This document shows, piece after piece, positions 1-10,794 of a DNA stretch of 64,000 nt (positions are counted from its first letter, which is position 1; each line of letters starts with the position of its first letter). This stretch comes from Asterionellopsis glacialis. Its lineage: Eukaryota > Bacillariophyta > Plagiogrammaphyceae > Rhaphoneidales > Asterionellopsidaceae. The stretch is taken from positions 1 to 64,000 of the forward strand of contig WKLE02001395.1 of NCBI GenBank assembly GCA_014885115.2, given 5' to 3'. A model generated the notes under the pieces. It did no database searches and was not told the DNA's origin. It saw only the letters and a program-made list of their open reading frames with translations. Position numbers and translations under genes: made by a program.

Positions 1-289
1 ACTCCCAATACATACCAAGGGCCTACGGAGAATTCGCGTAGGAGTCGGTGCTAACACCCACTAGCACAAGAGGTTCGCCGACAAAACCGAAACTCAATTC
101 GATGTACCGGTACGGACGGTAGCAGACCGGACAGTCCTGGATTTTTATGCGCATAAAATTCCTGTCTGGCCATCCCAAATAATAGGATACACGAAGAACC
201 TGCACCCGCACCGAGAAAGATGGTGCTTCAAAAGAAGTAAAAGATGATCCCGTTCACGAGGGTACCCCACTATCTAGGATGACCACTAG

Positions 290-964
290 TTGCTTGCCAA
301 GGTCCAGAGTACCCTCAGTGAGAAGAGTTACGACGCTGTCAAGACCTTACTTAGTCGCCACTTCCTTGTGCTGTGACCAAGTCAACCGTCCTTTGGAACC
401 TGACCTTGCCGATGCCTTGGACACCAACTTCAACATGGGTGGTCTTGCCGGTTTCCCCTTCGGTGGTGCCATCAGTTTCGGTGTCATGGCTCTGCCCACA
501 TCCCTGATGGAGGTGATTGCCTTATTGTATATGGACTTCACGTTGGGGTTGACTCTACTGGCGCTGTTGGAACCGTCGAACGTCGTGGACGTGCAAGCGG
601 AGGATCTTGCTGCGGAAGTGCCGTTGCCGCCGCCGGATATGTCGGAGGTGTTCACAGTGGAGAAGACAAGGCTGAGGATCCCAAGGATGCTTTTGATGCC
701 CAGCAATTCTATGTTGGATCCACGCTTATGCCCTTCGCTGAGCAATTTGAGAAGGCAGACGACAAGATGGTTGAACTCCCCAGGTCTCTTTATAAAGCAC
801 AGACTTCCTTGATGACTCGTATTGTCAAGCAATCTGCCGGTGATATCGAAGACGGCAAGATCGCCGTTCTTTAAGGTATCCAAATCAACACTCCTCCCGG
901 ATTCACTGACTACTTCCTCCCAAACAATTTCGATTTGTACGACAACGAAGGAGAGAAAGTTTAA
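290..964 (+). pseudogene. Theta-class carbonic anhydrase (LCIB family) pseudogene
   Basis: The three translated pieces join into one LCIB-type protein. About 290-379 (frame 2) encodes a stretch containing STLSEKSYDAVKTLL. About 380-493 (frame 3) encodes the core motif MGGLAGFPFGG. About 497-964 (frame 2 again) encodes HIPDGG, then GLHVGVDSTGAVGTVERRGR and a Cys-rich GSCCGS stretch, and a C-terminal helix region. The reading therefore shifts twice, near 380 and near 493, and a TAA at 872-874 interrupts a tail that continues in frame to 962-964. LCIB proteins are theta carbonic anhydrases; in diatoms a lumenal form acts in the carbon-concentrating mechanism. No start codon fits the first piece, and an upstream exon cannot be excluded. 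It is either a decayed copy or a spot of poor assembly. Confidence 0.72.
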
Positions 965-1333
965 GAGCTTTGGTAAAGAATCTTTATTCTTGAGGTGTGT
1001 GTACGCTATTCATGAACATTTATTACCCACAATGTTCGATTGTAAACTAGATATTGTTAGGGCATTGGTCCCAGAAATACGGTCGTAAATTTTGTTGATA
1101 GAATGCTTTCCAATTTATTTTCCTAAATAATGATTTAAACTTTTTCGAGTGGCCACTCATGCTTACGTGTTGCCTTTTTGGTATCATATTCAGACGTTTA
1201 ACGGAAGTCAGCGTTGCCATACTGGCGAAACGGAATAATATGACACACTGATCGTGGGGGGAAAGTAGGAAAAAAAAAACATGGTTTTTATCCTGGCAAA
1301 CTTTCTAGCAATTATAGCTCTATTCTAGTTTAT

Positions 1334-4300
1334 CTACCTTCTGTTCGGGCGTTGATGTCTTCCTCTTTGGGGTTTTATGTTGCGACTCCATTCTGGTGGA
1401 ATTCGTCCTTCTGGTTCATTACCAAGAACCTCCCGGAACTGTTCTGACGATAGAGCACCTTTGACCCGTGAAATTACAACATCATTCACCATTCCATCTT
1501 GGCAGCATTTCTTAAAAACTGTCCCAACGGAAGTCGCCCGGGCACTCCCTTCAGGCAAGAGATGCTTGCAAGCTGTAATATAGGTAGCATAAGTAACATG
1601 GTTTGGAGGCCCATAATTGGAAGTACAAAGTTCCTTGAATGTATTCGCGGCTATAGCAATTGCATCACGCTTTTCCGCGGCATCACCCACCGAATACGCA
1701 CAGGCATTTAGCACCCCCGTGTACATGAAGACATTTGGTTTCGCACGAATTTCTCCAGCTTCATACATGGATACCATTTTCTGCAAGACAGATTTTGCTC
1801 GGTATGCTTTCCCGAATCTTCTGGATTTCGCCCACGCATTGATAGCTGCATTTTGTAAAGGATGGGACAAGAAAGAAAAGTGAGAAGAGTCAAATTGGTA
1901 ACGAAACATGATCATATTATTACAGCGCGGTCATACCTGCATTGAAAGATATTTCGTTTGGTTCAACATCACCATCGCCACTACTGTTCATATCAATCAT
2001 CATGTTAAGCAGTGCTTCCGCCTTTTCACCTGCATTACGGGATCCACTTTTACCCCAAACGTCAATGACAGCTGTGATAGCTTGCGTATTTGGTTTTGCA
2101 TCGCGATATCCAGACTTGTATTCTGCAAACATTTTATTCAAGACATCTTCTGCTCTTTGAGGGGCGCCCTTTTTTCCACTCTTGATGATGGCATTGATGA
2201 GTGTTACATAACTAAACGAATTAGGACGTGCTGCCTTGTTACCAGCTTCATACATTGATTTCATACGCTGGAACACTGTTTCTGTTTTTTGGAGGGCATC
2301 CGGAGCTCCTGATTTTGCCCAGCCATTCATTACCATTGAGTATGTAATGACACTAGGACAGACATTATTCTTACCATCACTATGTAAATGCTCCATGCGG
2401 CGCAATATAGTTTCCGCTCGTTCCACACCAGCCACAGTACCAGTATTGACCCAAGCATTTACCACTACATTATAAGAGAGAGAAAGAAATACGCATAGAA
2501 TGATGAGTGCAAATCATAGATAATACGTTGTACAGACATGTAACTGAAAATATTGAACATTCGTACCTGCATTAAAACTCCTAGAATTTGGTTTTGCTTC
2601 TGTATTACCACGTTCGTATGCTGTTTCCATTCGTTTGAAAATTTCCTCAGCACGTGTGGCTGCATCTTTTTTGCCACTTTTAGCGAATGCATCAATAACA
2701 GTTGTGTATGAGATGTAGTTGAGATTTACCATTTCCAGGTTGGCTTCCATTGTCTCTTCCATTTGCGTCAACAACCGTTCGGCGCGGTCAGCTGCTCCAC
2801 TTCTCGCCAAAGCGGCCAAGACACAATTGATTGTGACCGTGTTTGGCTTGAGTGCATTGTTACCATCTTCACTCTGTTGAATCATACTTTCCAACAATCT
2901 TTCTGCCTTTTCGGCCGACCCTGTTTGTTTACTTTTGGCATAGCAATCAATGACACTGGTGTAGGTGAATACATCAGGTTCAATACCCACACCATCTTCT
3001 GCCAATTCTTCCATACGAATTAGAATATCTTCTGCATGTTGCGGAGCATTTCGATCCGAGCTCCTTTGCCATGCTTTGATGACTGTATTATACGATACTG
3101 AATTGGTTACTCCGTCTTGTTCCATCTTATCCAATATGCGCTCAGCTTTTAATGCAGCACCTTTTTGAGGACTGACTGCCCATCCTGACAACAAGGTATT
3201 GTGCAAGTACGCGTCCGCTAAAATACCCTGTTCTTGTGCTAAATCTAAAATACGTTCAATCTTTTTTACTGCATTGGGGTGGGAACTTCGCACCCACGCA
3301 GTTGCGACACTCGCATAGGAAATAGCATCTGGTTGAATAGCATCATTCACCCCATTATCTTTTCGTAATAATTCTTGTAAGATCTCATCAGCACGTTGTG
3401 CGGCACCCATTTCAGTCGATCGACTCCATGCATCCAACACACAATTATACGATATTAAATCAGGTGCACAATCTTGGTCACCGGTCGATGCCCGTTCTAC
3501 CATATCCCCCAACACATCCTCTGCCTTTCGAGCATTGCCATTCCGAGCATAGGCACTCAGCATCACATTGTATTCCTTAGTTGTTGGTTGTGCTCCTATT
3601 TGATCTGTCATCCTCTCCATAAGTGACGTAATCTTCGTTGTGTCGCCAAACTTTTGCCAAGCATTCATAACAGTATTGTATGCTACTCGAGATGGTTGAA
3701 CAACGTTGTCGTCGTCTCCTTCCTTTGCAAGTGTTTCCATTTCGGTTAGTATAGCTTCTGCCCTTAATGGAGCTTCGTAATGCTGTGATCTTGCCCATGC
3801 ATCCAAAACCTTCAAAAAGAATCAAGGGAAAAAAAATGAAATAATGAGAAACAACAAAAATACAAGTGTCGTTTTTTCTCAGAATGTTTGTAAAAGTACC
3901 ACAAAATAAACTTACCACAGAATAATGTCTTGCGGTCAATTCTGCATAAGGATTTCCATTTTCCTTTTCTTGTTGGATTCGTCGAAGGATTCGTTCTGCA
4001 GTAAGTGCTCCCGTGGGACACGATGTTTTACTCCATGCTTCTAAAACTCTCAAGGCCTTGAACAATATGTATTCTGACAAGGGTGATCCTTCGTCCAATA
4101 GAATTTCAGTTGTTTCTGCTAAATCAAATCCTTCAAATAATTGAGCAGAATCTAATAGATGCATATCAGGCATGACAAAACTAGAATCAAAGGATGATGG
4201 CAATGAAGAAGATAATTGTGTCATAACATTACTGTCATTGTCAGTTTCAATGGCAGATGAGGTAGCAAGTTGAAATAATGAAGAACGATGATTTCTCAAA

Positions 4301-4407
4301 ACTGAAACTGGTGGCGTCACAGTCACAAAAGCGGAAACTGCTGTCACCCATCCTAATAGAGCCACATGAGTTAAGCACACTGCAAGTGCCCCTTGATTGA
4401 ATTTCAT
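1334..4407 (-). CDS. Pentatricopeptide repeat protein, 4 exons, probably plastid-targeted
   Basis: The joined model is 924 residues: exons 4407-3916, 3809-2567, 2464-1937 and 1845-1334, with GT-AG introns of 106, 102 and 91 bp that keep the frame throughout. At least a dozen PPR motifs of about 35-40 residues follow one another, with diatom-type signatures such as YNTVINAW, ALARSG and AERLL, and linkers of the form SMYEAGNKAARPN. PPR proteins bind organellar RNA one base per repeat and act in processing, editing or translation. The N-terminus has a hydrophobic signal segment ending TAVSAF, followed by a Ser/Thr-rich, acid-poor stretch. That resembles the bipartite plastid presequence of diatoms (SAF with Phe at +1). 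The RNA target cannot be read from the sequence. The basic tail contains RGRHQRPNRR. Confidence 0.88.
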
Positions 4408-6595
4408 GGTGGACTATTTTCTAAGCATAATATCTGTACTCGGAAGAGATGAAGTTTGTTGAAAAGTGACAAGGACAAGAGACAGTGCCTACGTGTAGGT
4501 GATACAGAATGTGGACGCTTGGAAGTTCGTTTGAAGGGGTGAGTGGAAATCAAGGAACCAAAGGATTCCCTTTGTGTCGTTCAACTTGTTGCTTTGGGTG
4601 TCTGTGAAAGCACGCACGGGCGAGAAAAGTCGTACCTGTATGTGGTGCGTCGAAAGTACCACATCTGGTACTCATTTAGCAAGTTGAAGTTTTGTAATGT
4701 ACCAAATTCTACATGCTTTCCACGATTTTCCGGGTTTCCAAAGTTTGTTCTTTTTGTCATGTTATCTATTGTATTGGTAAATAATCATGATTTCGTTTCC
4801 TGCTCTGATCCGTGTAAGAATGTTGAAGTGAGTTAGCTGTCTGTGTTTTAGAGAGACTGCCTGCAATAAGTCTGCAATGACATCAGCAAAAGATGGGGCC
4901 GGCATCTTTTATCTAACTAACTTCTTTTCTAAACCTTATTGGGTTATAAGTTACAAGCCTATATTATGAGTTCTTTCTTGGGAGTGTTCTTTTGGTTTTT
5001 TCAGTGCATGTTTTTTACATCTTTCAAACATTTTTTTTCCTTTGTATCCAACACCTTACTCCTGTCACACAGGAGTATTTAATCTGGATGGTGTCTGTCT
5101 AATCTAGTTCTTTCCTCTTTGTGTCTCAATAATGTAATAGAAGTACTGACCATCTAATCCATAAGTACCCTTGCCCTTCAATCATTTGTCTTTTTCTTTT
5201 TCAAATTTTTCCAACTAACAATTGCTTCCATCTCCTTTGATATTCCATTTTTGCATACCTCAAATGCTTTGTATGCTGTTGGTGTGAACTACACTCACTG
5301 TAGGACACTCTTGAGGATGGCTGATTAATGTGGGGACAAGCAGATGGACTCCAATTTAACTTTTACTAAATATTTCCTAGATCTTTTGCTTCTTACTAAA
5401 TTGTCAGAACTTCTCCAGATTAAAGTAAGCTCATAATTTACATAACCAGCAAAAAAAGAGACTTGTTTTCTTTTGTGTGTTGTTTGTCTGATTGTTGTGT
5501 TGTGCCGCCACCAACACTAGCGACATAGGGCATGGTGATCAATTCAATACTTTTTCTTAATCTCTTACAAACCACTTAGGTTGCTTTCCATATCCATCAT
5601 GCAGACCTTTAAAATTATACACCACAACAAATCTATGTATCAGTTGTACATTGTTGAGTCTTTCTACCACCATGGTAATATTCAAAAAATTCTGTCTGCA
5701 CCTATACTATGAAGGACAATTGTCTGTCCATACTACTACCTTTCTCAACTTCTCTCCTTTTTTGTCAAATATTTTCTTATACTTTTTAATGATAAGGTTG
5801 AGACAGGTGTTGTGCATTGCATGATCACTTGTTTAAGCTCTTTTAAGTGTTTCAGCAAAGAAGTAGTTAACATGCACTGTGAAGATTTAAATTGTTTCCT
5901 CACCAACTAATGTCCTTTTTTTCTCTCTTTAATCTCAATGTCTGTCTGTATGTGCTAATAAAGGCAAACAAAATTGTCCAATACAGTGTGAACATTTTGG
6001 GAAGCATTTTAGGCTTCAATTGTACAAAGATCAATTTGCGCACTAAAGTCCATAAGCATAATCAGTGTATAACTTGACAGTGTCTCTATGTTTGTACACA
6101 TTACATTTCTAATCCATTTTATATCCTGATTGTGATGAATACAAATTCTCAAAGATTTTACTAGTTTCTCAACAATTTGTGACTCAGGTAAGTATCATGG
6201 TGCAAGTTCATGCTGTTTGTTATTTTACTGTTTGTAGTTCCCTGTTTCCTTTGCATATCCTGCCTCTCATGCACTAACCATTTGTCATCACATTCTGACA
6301 ATACAGGATGTGCAAGAAGTGGTAGTGTTCTTTCAATACTGTGTTGAGAACAAATGCAATGACTATATTTGTATAGAATGATCTTAGGTATGTGTTCAGT
6401 CATGTTCTCCTGTTTATTGTACTTCAAAGCATCTTCCTCTTTGCAATTGCATGCAACAGCCTCACATATGTCTGTCCCATTTGAAGACATAAATAGAGAA
6501 ACTGTTTTTTTTTTTTTCATTATCAAGTCCTCTATCCTCTATCACATGATGGTTTGAATTGTTGAAGTTTATTTTTAATGGAAGGCAAACTTAAA
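4408..6595. other. Gene-free AT-rich stretch, probably decayed repeats
   Basis: The first part, to about 4540, is upstream sequence of the PPR gene. Beyond it I see no reading frame with a recognisable product, only short open frames with unstructured composition. The stretch contains a dispersed repeat at 4912-4982 and many TGTCTGT and poly-T runs, which suits old transposon debris. Confidence 0.5.
4912..4982 (+). repeat. Dispersed repeat, copy 1 (second copy at 62197)
   Basis: The segment shares a core, ctaaaccttattgggttat, with 62197-62262. Similarity extends on both sides: the left side is ctaactaact, and the right side reads agcctat and ends in aagttc or gagttc. The two copies differ by small indels, including about 7 bases inserted just after the core here. 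Both lie in non-coding DNA and in the same orientation. Confidence 0.7.
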
Positions 6596-7153
6596 TGAGT
6601 TGTTCCAGGATTAGGTGAGATGGACAGTAACAATTTCTGTCTGTCTCCCCTATGTAGCTTCTATGTAATTGTACCGGTATGTCTGATTGCAGTGAGATTT
6701 GAATTTTTTTCTTGTCTTGCATGCAAGCATGTATAATATTTCAGCAAATTGACAATGACCCAAAAAAACCATTTCTATGCTACAATCAACCAAAATGAAC
6801 ATTATAATCCACCTAATGCATCTATAATACATCTGTTGGAACTGCCACAGCAAAGAATAACAAAAAATAGTCTCCTGAGGGCCAAAATATGGGTAATTGT
6901 TGTTTTGCCAGTGAAGGTACTTTTTTGTGATCACACAAAATGGCCAAATTTAATCAACAATCTTCCATTTTAGAGGCTATTATCTTTCCATCTGACTAAA
7001 TTATGATTGTGGTTCTAACAGTATCATCATTGTTAGTATTGAAAAGCTTTATTATTTTTTTTGTGATTTATCACCATTGTCCTCATGACAAAAAATAAGT
7101 GCGGAAGTTCTGCATGCATAACTCACTAAAAAAATTGAGTCATGACAAATCCA

Positions 7154-7800
7154 AGGTGCCTAAGTTTTCTGTATGCGAGTTGTTCCAGGATTAGGTGGAC
7201 CAACTTGTGACATCTGGTCCGTAGACTCCACATAGACCCAAAATTCATATTTTTGAATTATGCACATATTGGTTAATTAATAATTTTATATACTTTGAAA
7301 AATTGTATATACGTATTCATACTTTTATAATTTTATACTACTGAAAAATATAAAATATATGTATTTATACATGTATACATCATATTCTGGCATGGCCAAC
7401 TTGTATCGGAATTGAATGCAATGACGGCCTGGCCAGTGCACTTTCGGGCATTGCAGGCTCCCTCAACGGACAAAAATTGGCTGCTGCACCTAGATCTCTT
7501 CCGATCAATCTTGCAAAATGGTGCTGTTTGCGGTACCGATTTCTCAACAACCAGCCATTTTTACCTAACAACCACCAGTGGCGTTCCATGCAGAAGCTCC
7601 TTGTGCATGGAACCCCACTAGTGGTTGTTAGTTGAAAATGGCTGGTTGTCAAGAAATCGGTACCGTAAAATGGTACGTCTGTCCTTCCTCACAAAAAAAA
7701 TCACATGTAAAATTACTAGCTTTGATTAATTTGATTCAAAAAAAAATTTATGTCACAGCCCAGTACTGGACTGGTCCACCTAATCCTGGAACAACTCATG
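7154..7800. mobile_element. Inner TIR element nested in the outer one, about 0.65 kb
   Basis: The same 19-base terminal motif occurs at about 7179 and, inverted, at about 7776. Here both copies continue inward with gacca, and outward both have ggtgcctaa in mirrored positions with a small indel. This makes terminal inverted repeats of about 40 bp. The interior is very AT-rich in the left half (7250-7390) and holds a long hairpin in the right half. No coding capacity is visible. Confidence 0.65.
7531..7665. repeat. Long inverted repeat with 60-base arms
   Basis: The left arm begins cggtaccgatttct and the right arm ends with its complement, agaaatcggtaccg. About 60 bases pair with only a few mismatches around a loop of about 11 bases (gaagctccttg). 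Open frames across it on both strands are only by-products of the palindrome. It lies inside the inner TIR element and would fold into a strong hairpin as RNA or single-stranded DNA. Confidence 0.85.
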
Positions 7801-8010
7801 CATTAGGCACCTCTGATTCCCTTTTTGAGTTGATTCTTGCATCAATTTGCTTGCAGAACTTCCATACAATGGAATAATGGTTCCACCAATATTTTGTGTG
7901 TGTTTTGATGCCTGTTATCTGTACATGCGGTTTGTACCATATAAATTATGATATACAGGCCATGTTACTTGTTGGTCACTCTGTCTCACCTAATCCTGGA
8001 ACAACTTAAA

Positions 8011-8950
8011 TATGACAATAATGAAAAGGCATAATATTGAACTTTGCTTGTCTTTTTGTGAATGCACAATTCAGCATGTGGTTTGGAAACAAAGGGGCAG
8101 AGGTGTTTATGGAAGATGGCAATTCCAATTCTTTGGTCTGGGTTTTGCCCATGGAATTCTGAGTAAAAAATGATTTGATAAATTTGTGATATTGATTTTT
8201 CACACCAATGACCAACCAGATTCTTTGTTCAACTTTTACCATTTCCTCTGTATACAGATTTTAAACTTCAATATAAACATGACTGTTTGTATCCAATTTG
8301 GAATACAAATAAATCCTACAAAAGTTTAAAATAAATGGGTTTGCAAAGAACTGAATATATTCTTTTCTTTTGTTCCCTTTTCTTTCTATCAACAATTTGT
8401 TATCTTCTATCAATACCCTCATCATAATAAAAAGGTACACCTGTTATCTTGGAAATATACTGCTGTACCTTTATATAGTGATCTACTTTGTTGCCAAAGT
8501 AGTGAGCAACATAATTTTCTTTATTATTCCAAGGTTTGGACCAAGGTGAATCACAACCATTTTGTACTTTGGTTTTTCAACATACTTGTTTGAGTAAACC
8601 TTTGAACAATTTTCACATCAAATGGTAATACGCAAACAAAAATGCAAACAGGTTGAGTATCTATAAACCTTTTTGTGATGAGCAATTGATACATTGGTCA
8701 TCACTTGTTCCTTGATGTCTGTTAGTTCATCCATCCTCCCAAAAAAGTAACTAGATAATTTTGCAATAAATTTATTTAGTCATTGGTTTGTTGTCGTGTA
8801 ACCTGCAAATTCATATATCAAAAAGTTTTTATTGTTTTCTAGTCATGCATTGATAGCATTGCTAGTAAATTAAGTGTTACCCTTAACAAATGACATTTAT
8901 TTTAGGAAATAACACAGAATTGCAATAAAATTCATTGAATAGGCCAAAAA
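8011..8950. other. Gene-free AT-rich stretch
   Basis: No recognisable gene or structured repeat is visible. Only short unsupported frames occur, and base composition matches the surrounding mobile-element zone. Confidence 0.45.
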
Positions 8951-9056
8951 AATACAGCATTGGAAACAAATTCATTATCACAATATTATTCTTTGGTGAA
9001 TTGTTGTTTCATAATCCAGCAGAACATACTTGTTGTTGATTGTTGTATTAGTAAGA

Positions 9057-9821
9057 TGTCTAACACACCAATTTTGATGGCAGCTGGACTTGCCCATCTT
9101 GCTCCTGACTTTTCTTTTGATGGTGACAATAACAAAATCATCATAAAAATGAAAAGACAAGAGCTTTTGGTGCAAGAGTAAAACAAAACAATCAAGGTAT
9201 GCATTGTATTAGCAAATACATGGTGCAGTTGTATGCCCATGAAATGGTCTTGGAGAAGGAAGAGTGGAAGAGAAAGTACATTGAGTTAGAAGGTAAGAAT
9301 CAAGAATTGAAAGTGAATAACATGAGCAGGATAACTCTCATGTCAATTTACACATCATCCATGTTGAGTTTAAAAACTAACATGAAAACACTCTTTGAGT
9401 GTTTTAACAAGAAATCTTCCCCAATCATTGGAGAGGATATAATGGTAGACTTGTCAGGCAACATTTACAGCTTACCTGACCTTCTGCTGCTGTTCAAGAG
9501 TCACTCCATAAAACCAGTGACAAAGCCAAAACCCAGTGCAAGTGCCAGAAGACACAAGAGGAAAAATCCTGTGAAACACAAGCCACCATCATGAAAGTGC
9601 CTTCAAGGAACACAAAACAAGAGGATGATGATAGTGTTGGTTCTGATGACACTACAATGTGTTCACCACCATCCAACAACTACAACATGCCATGCTTGAG
9701 CAACAATCTATCTGCAACCACACAGTTTGCACCCTTATTAGACTGGGCCAATGATGATGAAGGAGCAGGAAAAGAACAAGGTGGGCAACAGCCAAAGGAG
9801 AACAGCAATGCTGGTCAGTAG
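9057..9821 (+). CDS. Uncertain coiled-coil protein, possibly a split gene or element accessory
   Basis: Three open stretches follow each other. The first is 9057-9181 (41 residues, starting MSNTPILMAAGL). The second is 9199-9594 (131 residues), with a charged coiled coil around VLEKEEWKRKYIELEG and a basic tail ARRHKRKNPVKHK. The third is 9591-9821 (76 residues), acidic and polar. The last two overlap by ATGA at 9591-9594. A possible short intron (gtatgcattgtattag) lies between the first two, but it does not remove the stop at 9179. I recognise no domain. It could be a decayed gene or a protein of a mobile element. Confidence 0.3.
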
Positions 9822-10100
9822 GAAGGGTGCTGTTGTGTGGTGTCAGAAATTTTGAAGGGTCCTTAGCAGAACTCCCTCCAATGAATCTCCATCCAATGTA
9901 GAGGAATCATAACCTGTTGAAGTTAGGTTGCACTTAAAATCTGATAGTAAAAATAATTGTTTGTCAATTCCTCTTGTCTTTTTTCTTAGGGTGGCATGAG
10001 CCCAACATAGTGATTATCTGTTGATTTGACCCCGAAATAGCAAATCTACAACTCAAAGGAATAGTTTCAGGAAACTATATACTCGTGTTTGTTTTAAGGC

Positions 10101-10794
10101 TTAAACTTACTGGTCCTGGATATCCCATATCTGATATTCTCTGTTTTTTGACCCCCCCAAAATGGGTGGTATATTGATGGATGGACAGAATATTGGGGTC
10201 AGATTTTGGTGTTTGGTACCTTACTAGGTGTTTTTCATCCCCAATATCAGAAAAACCATATTGGGGATCCAATATTTCTCTCAAAATCCCCAATATTCAG
10301 GCCATATTGGGGATTTTGAAAAAAATATCAGATCCCCAATGATATTTTTCCCACCAATCAAATTCAACAACAAACACACATGCCAGATACTCACCACACA
10401 CAACACACACAGACACTCATTGCACACAACACACATAGAGTCAATATACCAAACACAACACGCACAGAGTTGCAAGGTCCTGCAGCACACAACACACACA
10501 ACAATCAACAATACCTAGCATTTTGCGCTCTTGGGACCACCTTCTGGGGATATTTGGAGAAGAAGTTGGTGTGAATGGAGCTAGAGCTGCATCAGTGTTA
10601 GTATTAGGTTTAGTTTTTTGCACTCCACAGTGTAGACTTCTCTGCAACGGGTAGTAATATCTGATGAGATATTTGATTTGCACTCCTAAAACTGGTAAGG
10701 TGGGGATTTGATATCTGATATCTGACTTTCATCATGAGTGCAGGGTGACAGACAGAATATAGGATATCCAAAATCTGGGACCAGTAAGTTTTGC
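10101..10794. mobile_element. TIR element of about 0.7 kb with palindromic interior
   Basis: The left end reads aaacttactggtcc at about 10103, and the right end is its complement at about 10781-10794. On both sides the similarity resumes with ggatatcc and attctg after a small gap. The interior has several gatatc and ccccaatat palindromes, for example aaaatccccaatatt paired with its complement at 10281-10318, and a CACA-rich tract. No transposase frame is seen, so this looks like a MITE. Confidence 0.6.
10372..10510 (+). repeat. ACACAACACAC-rich low-complexity tract
   Basis: Imperfect runs of ACACAACACAC and CACACAGA units occur over about 140 bases inside the TIR element. They explain the open frames on both strands here, rich in His/Thr or Cys/Val, which should not be read as proteins. 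Confidence 0.75.

Larger units (their letters stand above)
6596..8010. mobile_element. Outer TIR element (non-autonomous DNA transposon), about 1.4 kb
   Basis: The terminal sequence gttgttccaggattaggtg starts at about 6598 and is repeated inverted at about 7986-8005. Both ends continue with gaga or gagac on the inner side, which pairs them with each other rather than with the inner copies. TTAAAT lies just outside both ends and may be the target duplication, although the left copy has two extra bases before the repeat. There is no transposase frame inside, so it would be moved by an enzyme encoded elsewhere. A second element of the same family sits within it. Confidence 0.65.

Noticed and set aside
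279..883. Long open frames on both strands (177 and 178 residues)
   Set aside because: They are shadows of the broken theta-CA; the plus frame matches the family only between about 380 and 493.
4543..4836. 97-residue open frame upstream of the first PPR gene
   Set aside because: The first codon is not ATG (it reads gtg), there is no motif, and it overlaps the likely promoter.
7380..7652. Open frames on both strands with similar peptides
   Set aside because: They are produced by the long palindrome at 7531-7665 and have no protein-like composition.
10228..10683. His/Thr- and Cys-rich open frames
   Set aside because: They arise from the CACA low-complexity tract.
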